Below the pieces are notes generated by a model. The model did no database searches, was not told the DNA's origin, and was given only the letters and a program-made list of their open reading frames with translations. A DNA stretch of 64,000 nucleotides from Sediminibacillus dalangtanensis (GTDB lineage: Bacteria > Bacillota > Bacilli > Bacillales > Amphibacillaceae): the NCBI RefSeq assembly GCF_017792025.1, contig NZ_CP046956.1, positions 744,001-808,000 on the forward strand. The letters run 5' to 3'. Positions 63,047 to 64,000 of this stretch are shown piece after piece. The translations under genes were made by a program, and so were the position numbers. Each line of letters opens with the position of its first letter. Position 1 is the stretch's first letter.

Positions 63047-63400
63047 GTGGCCGGGACAAAAACATGGCCACCAAAGCAAAAACCGAGCGAATTCAAAATG
63101 CTGATTGAATTCGCTCGGTTTTTTTGTAAGGTTAGACTTCCTTTTATCCTGTTGTTTGATGCGTGCTTCGAATCGCTACGGCAAGATACTACGCGTTCCA
63201 CGGGCACGGCTTCAATTTCCTCCGAAAGCACCAACCGCTTTCTTGCGAGATTTTCAGCTCGTGCTGTTCCCGTTGGAGTCTCCGTATCGACCGAAAGGGT
63301 ATTTTCGGTAAACTCTTTAGGGAAGCAACTGTTTGTAAAGGGCATCATATCGAAAAAAGGGTAGAAATAGGGAATTTTCTGGTTCTTTCTCCAGGCTGGG
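63047..63400. repeat. Intergenic repeat, copy E
   Basis: It starts GTGGCCGGGACAAAAACATG, then the hairpin below. The large-repeat interior follows in the same orientation as copy B (TTTTATCCTGTTGTTTGATG, GAATCGCTACGGCAAGATAC, GGGCACGGCTTC, GAGTCTCCGTATC). The right end is broken: CCAGGCTGGGAC occurs in direct instead of inverted orientation. Confidence 0.75.
63078..63126 (+). terminator. Terminator hairpin in repeat copy E
   Basis: AAAAACCGAGCGAATTCA (63078-63095) pairs exactly with TGAATTCGCTCGGTTTTT (63106-63123), then more T. It is in place to end the mccAB operon. Confidence 0.85.
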
Positions 63401-63472
63401 ACGGCTCTTTTCTATTCCCATTTGAATTGTGCTAAAATAAAATTAGTAATGAAGCAAAGGATGTGGACCAGT

Positions 63473-64000
63473 ATGTCAGAAAAAGTGTTAGCTTATTTAC
63501 AAGATAACCGGGAACGCTTATTGGAAAAGTTAAACGAGTTCCTATCCATTCCAAGTATAAGCACGGACAGTGTACATAAACCGGATGTGGCAGCGGCAGC
63601 TGATTTTGTATCCAATTATTTAACCGAGATCGGTTTTACGACTGTAGAGGTACAAGAAACAAAAGGACATCCACTTGTCTATGGCGAATGGAGCGGTGCA
63701 GGAGAAGATGCTCCGACTGCTTTGTTGTATGGTCATTATGATGTCCAGCCTGCAGATCCGCTGGAACTGTGGGAGAGTGAACCTTTCAAACCGGAAGTGC
63801 GCGATGGCAGACTTTATGCACGCGGAGCTAGTGATGACAAAGGCCAAGTTTTCATGCATCTTGCTGTGTTTGAAGCTTACATGAAAACGGAAGGCTCCAT
63901 GCCTGTCAATATCAAAGTATGTATTGAAGGGGAGGAAGAAATCGGCAGCGAAAACCTCTATCAAGTACTGGAGGACAAAAAAGAGCAGTTTTCTGCAGAC
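63473..64000 (+). CDS. M20 family dipeptidase, N-terminal part (3' end outside window)
   Basis: The frame opens at ATG 63473 and runs 176 codons to the window edge without a stop. It reads LQDNRERLLEKLNEFLSIPSISTD near the start. The metal-binding marks of M20 peptidases are then seen: LLYGHYDVQP (His and Asp), YARGASDDKGQ (bridging Asp) and CIEGEEEIGSEN (catalytic and metal Glu pair). Such zinc or manganese enzymes cleave dipeptides in the cytoplasm. AAAGGA lies 11 bases upstream of the ATG. The lid domain and C-terminus lie outside. Confidence 0.9.
   Translation, partial: MSEKVLAYLQDNRERLLEKLNEFLSIPSISTDSVHKPDVAAAADFVSNYLTEIGFTTVEVQETKGHPLVYGEWSGAGEDAPTALLYGHYDVQPADPLELWESEPFKPEVRDGRLYARGASDDKGQVFMHLAVFEAYMKTEGSMPVNIKVCIEGEEEIGSENLYQVLEDKKEQFSAD

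Noticed and set aside
1..64000. CRISPR array or prophage
   Set aside because: No regularly spaced short repeats with unique spacers and no phage structural, integrase or lysis genes were seen.

Overview
The window reads as a chromosome segment of a spore-forming Bacillaceae bacterium. Supporting signs are yhbH, prkA, a gerA-B-C operon, a YhcN-type lipoprotein, SigG-, SigB- and SigI-type promoters, AGGAGG ribosome sites and many GTG/TTG starts. A betaine-type ABC transporter fits a salt-tolerant species of the Oceanobacillus/Virgibacillus kind, but I cannot name the genus.

Layout. 1-3.4 kb: the end of a chemoreceptor gene, a small P-loop kinase-like gene, a 743-bp repeat and dat. 3.7-11.6 kb: tRNA-Gly, an ABC-class ATPase, and queG, yhbB-like, trmL and prkA in the Bacillus subtilis yhb order, with two very small membrane-peptide genes before prkA. 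12-21.4 kb: sucA-sucB, a divergent SgrR-like regulator/MFS pair, an unknown gene, and yhbH, which is separated from prkA by this block. 21.9-33.8 kb: a lipoprotein, a nucleoside transporter, an aldehyde dehydrogenase, a MATE pump, an orphan murG, and an MMPL exporter with its MarR regulator. 34-38.4 kb: a betaine-type ABC operon and a decayed ISL3-family element. 38.5-46 kb: an aldo/keto reductase, the gerA-B-C operon on the minus strand behind a SigG-like promoter, a carbonic-anhydrase-like protein with an altered active site, and an ISL3-family insertion with an 8-bp target duplication. 45.8-50.9 kb: a consensus promoter, a 24-codon leader peptide and two terminators ahead of the heterodimeric multidrug exporter bmrC-bmrD, then a membrane-anchored trypsin-like protease. 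51.2-59.1 kb: a PRC-barrel protein behind a SigB-like promoter, sigI-rsgI, an oxidoreductase, yhcX, an SDR, yhdB-like and a YhcN-like lipoprotein behind a SigG-like promoter. 59.8-64 kb: yrrT-luxS-mccA-mccB, which carries S-adenosylhomocysteine-derived sulfur to cysteine, and the start of an M20 dipeptidase.

Repeats are a strong theme. A family of GAGGCYGGGACAAAAGCAT-ended elements with a CCGAACGA/TCGTTCGG hairpin sits at the ends of five genes and probably supplies terminators. GGGGTCAGTCCCC-type palindromes, a tandem CCTCGAGG/CTTAAG repeat, and a 112-bp inverted-repeat module carried inside both ISL3 copies are also present.

The points most worth a second look are the bmrCD leader, a hairpin between the ribosome site and start codon of the betaine permease gene, an apparent ATC start in the SgrR-like gene, and luxS standing where mtnN stands in B. 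subtilis.
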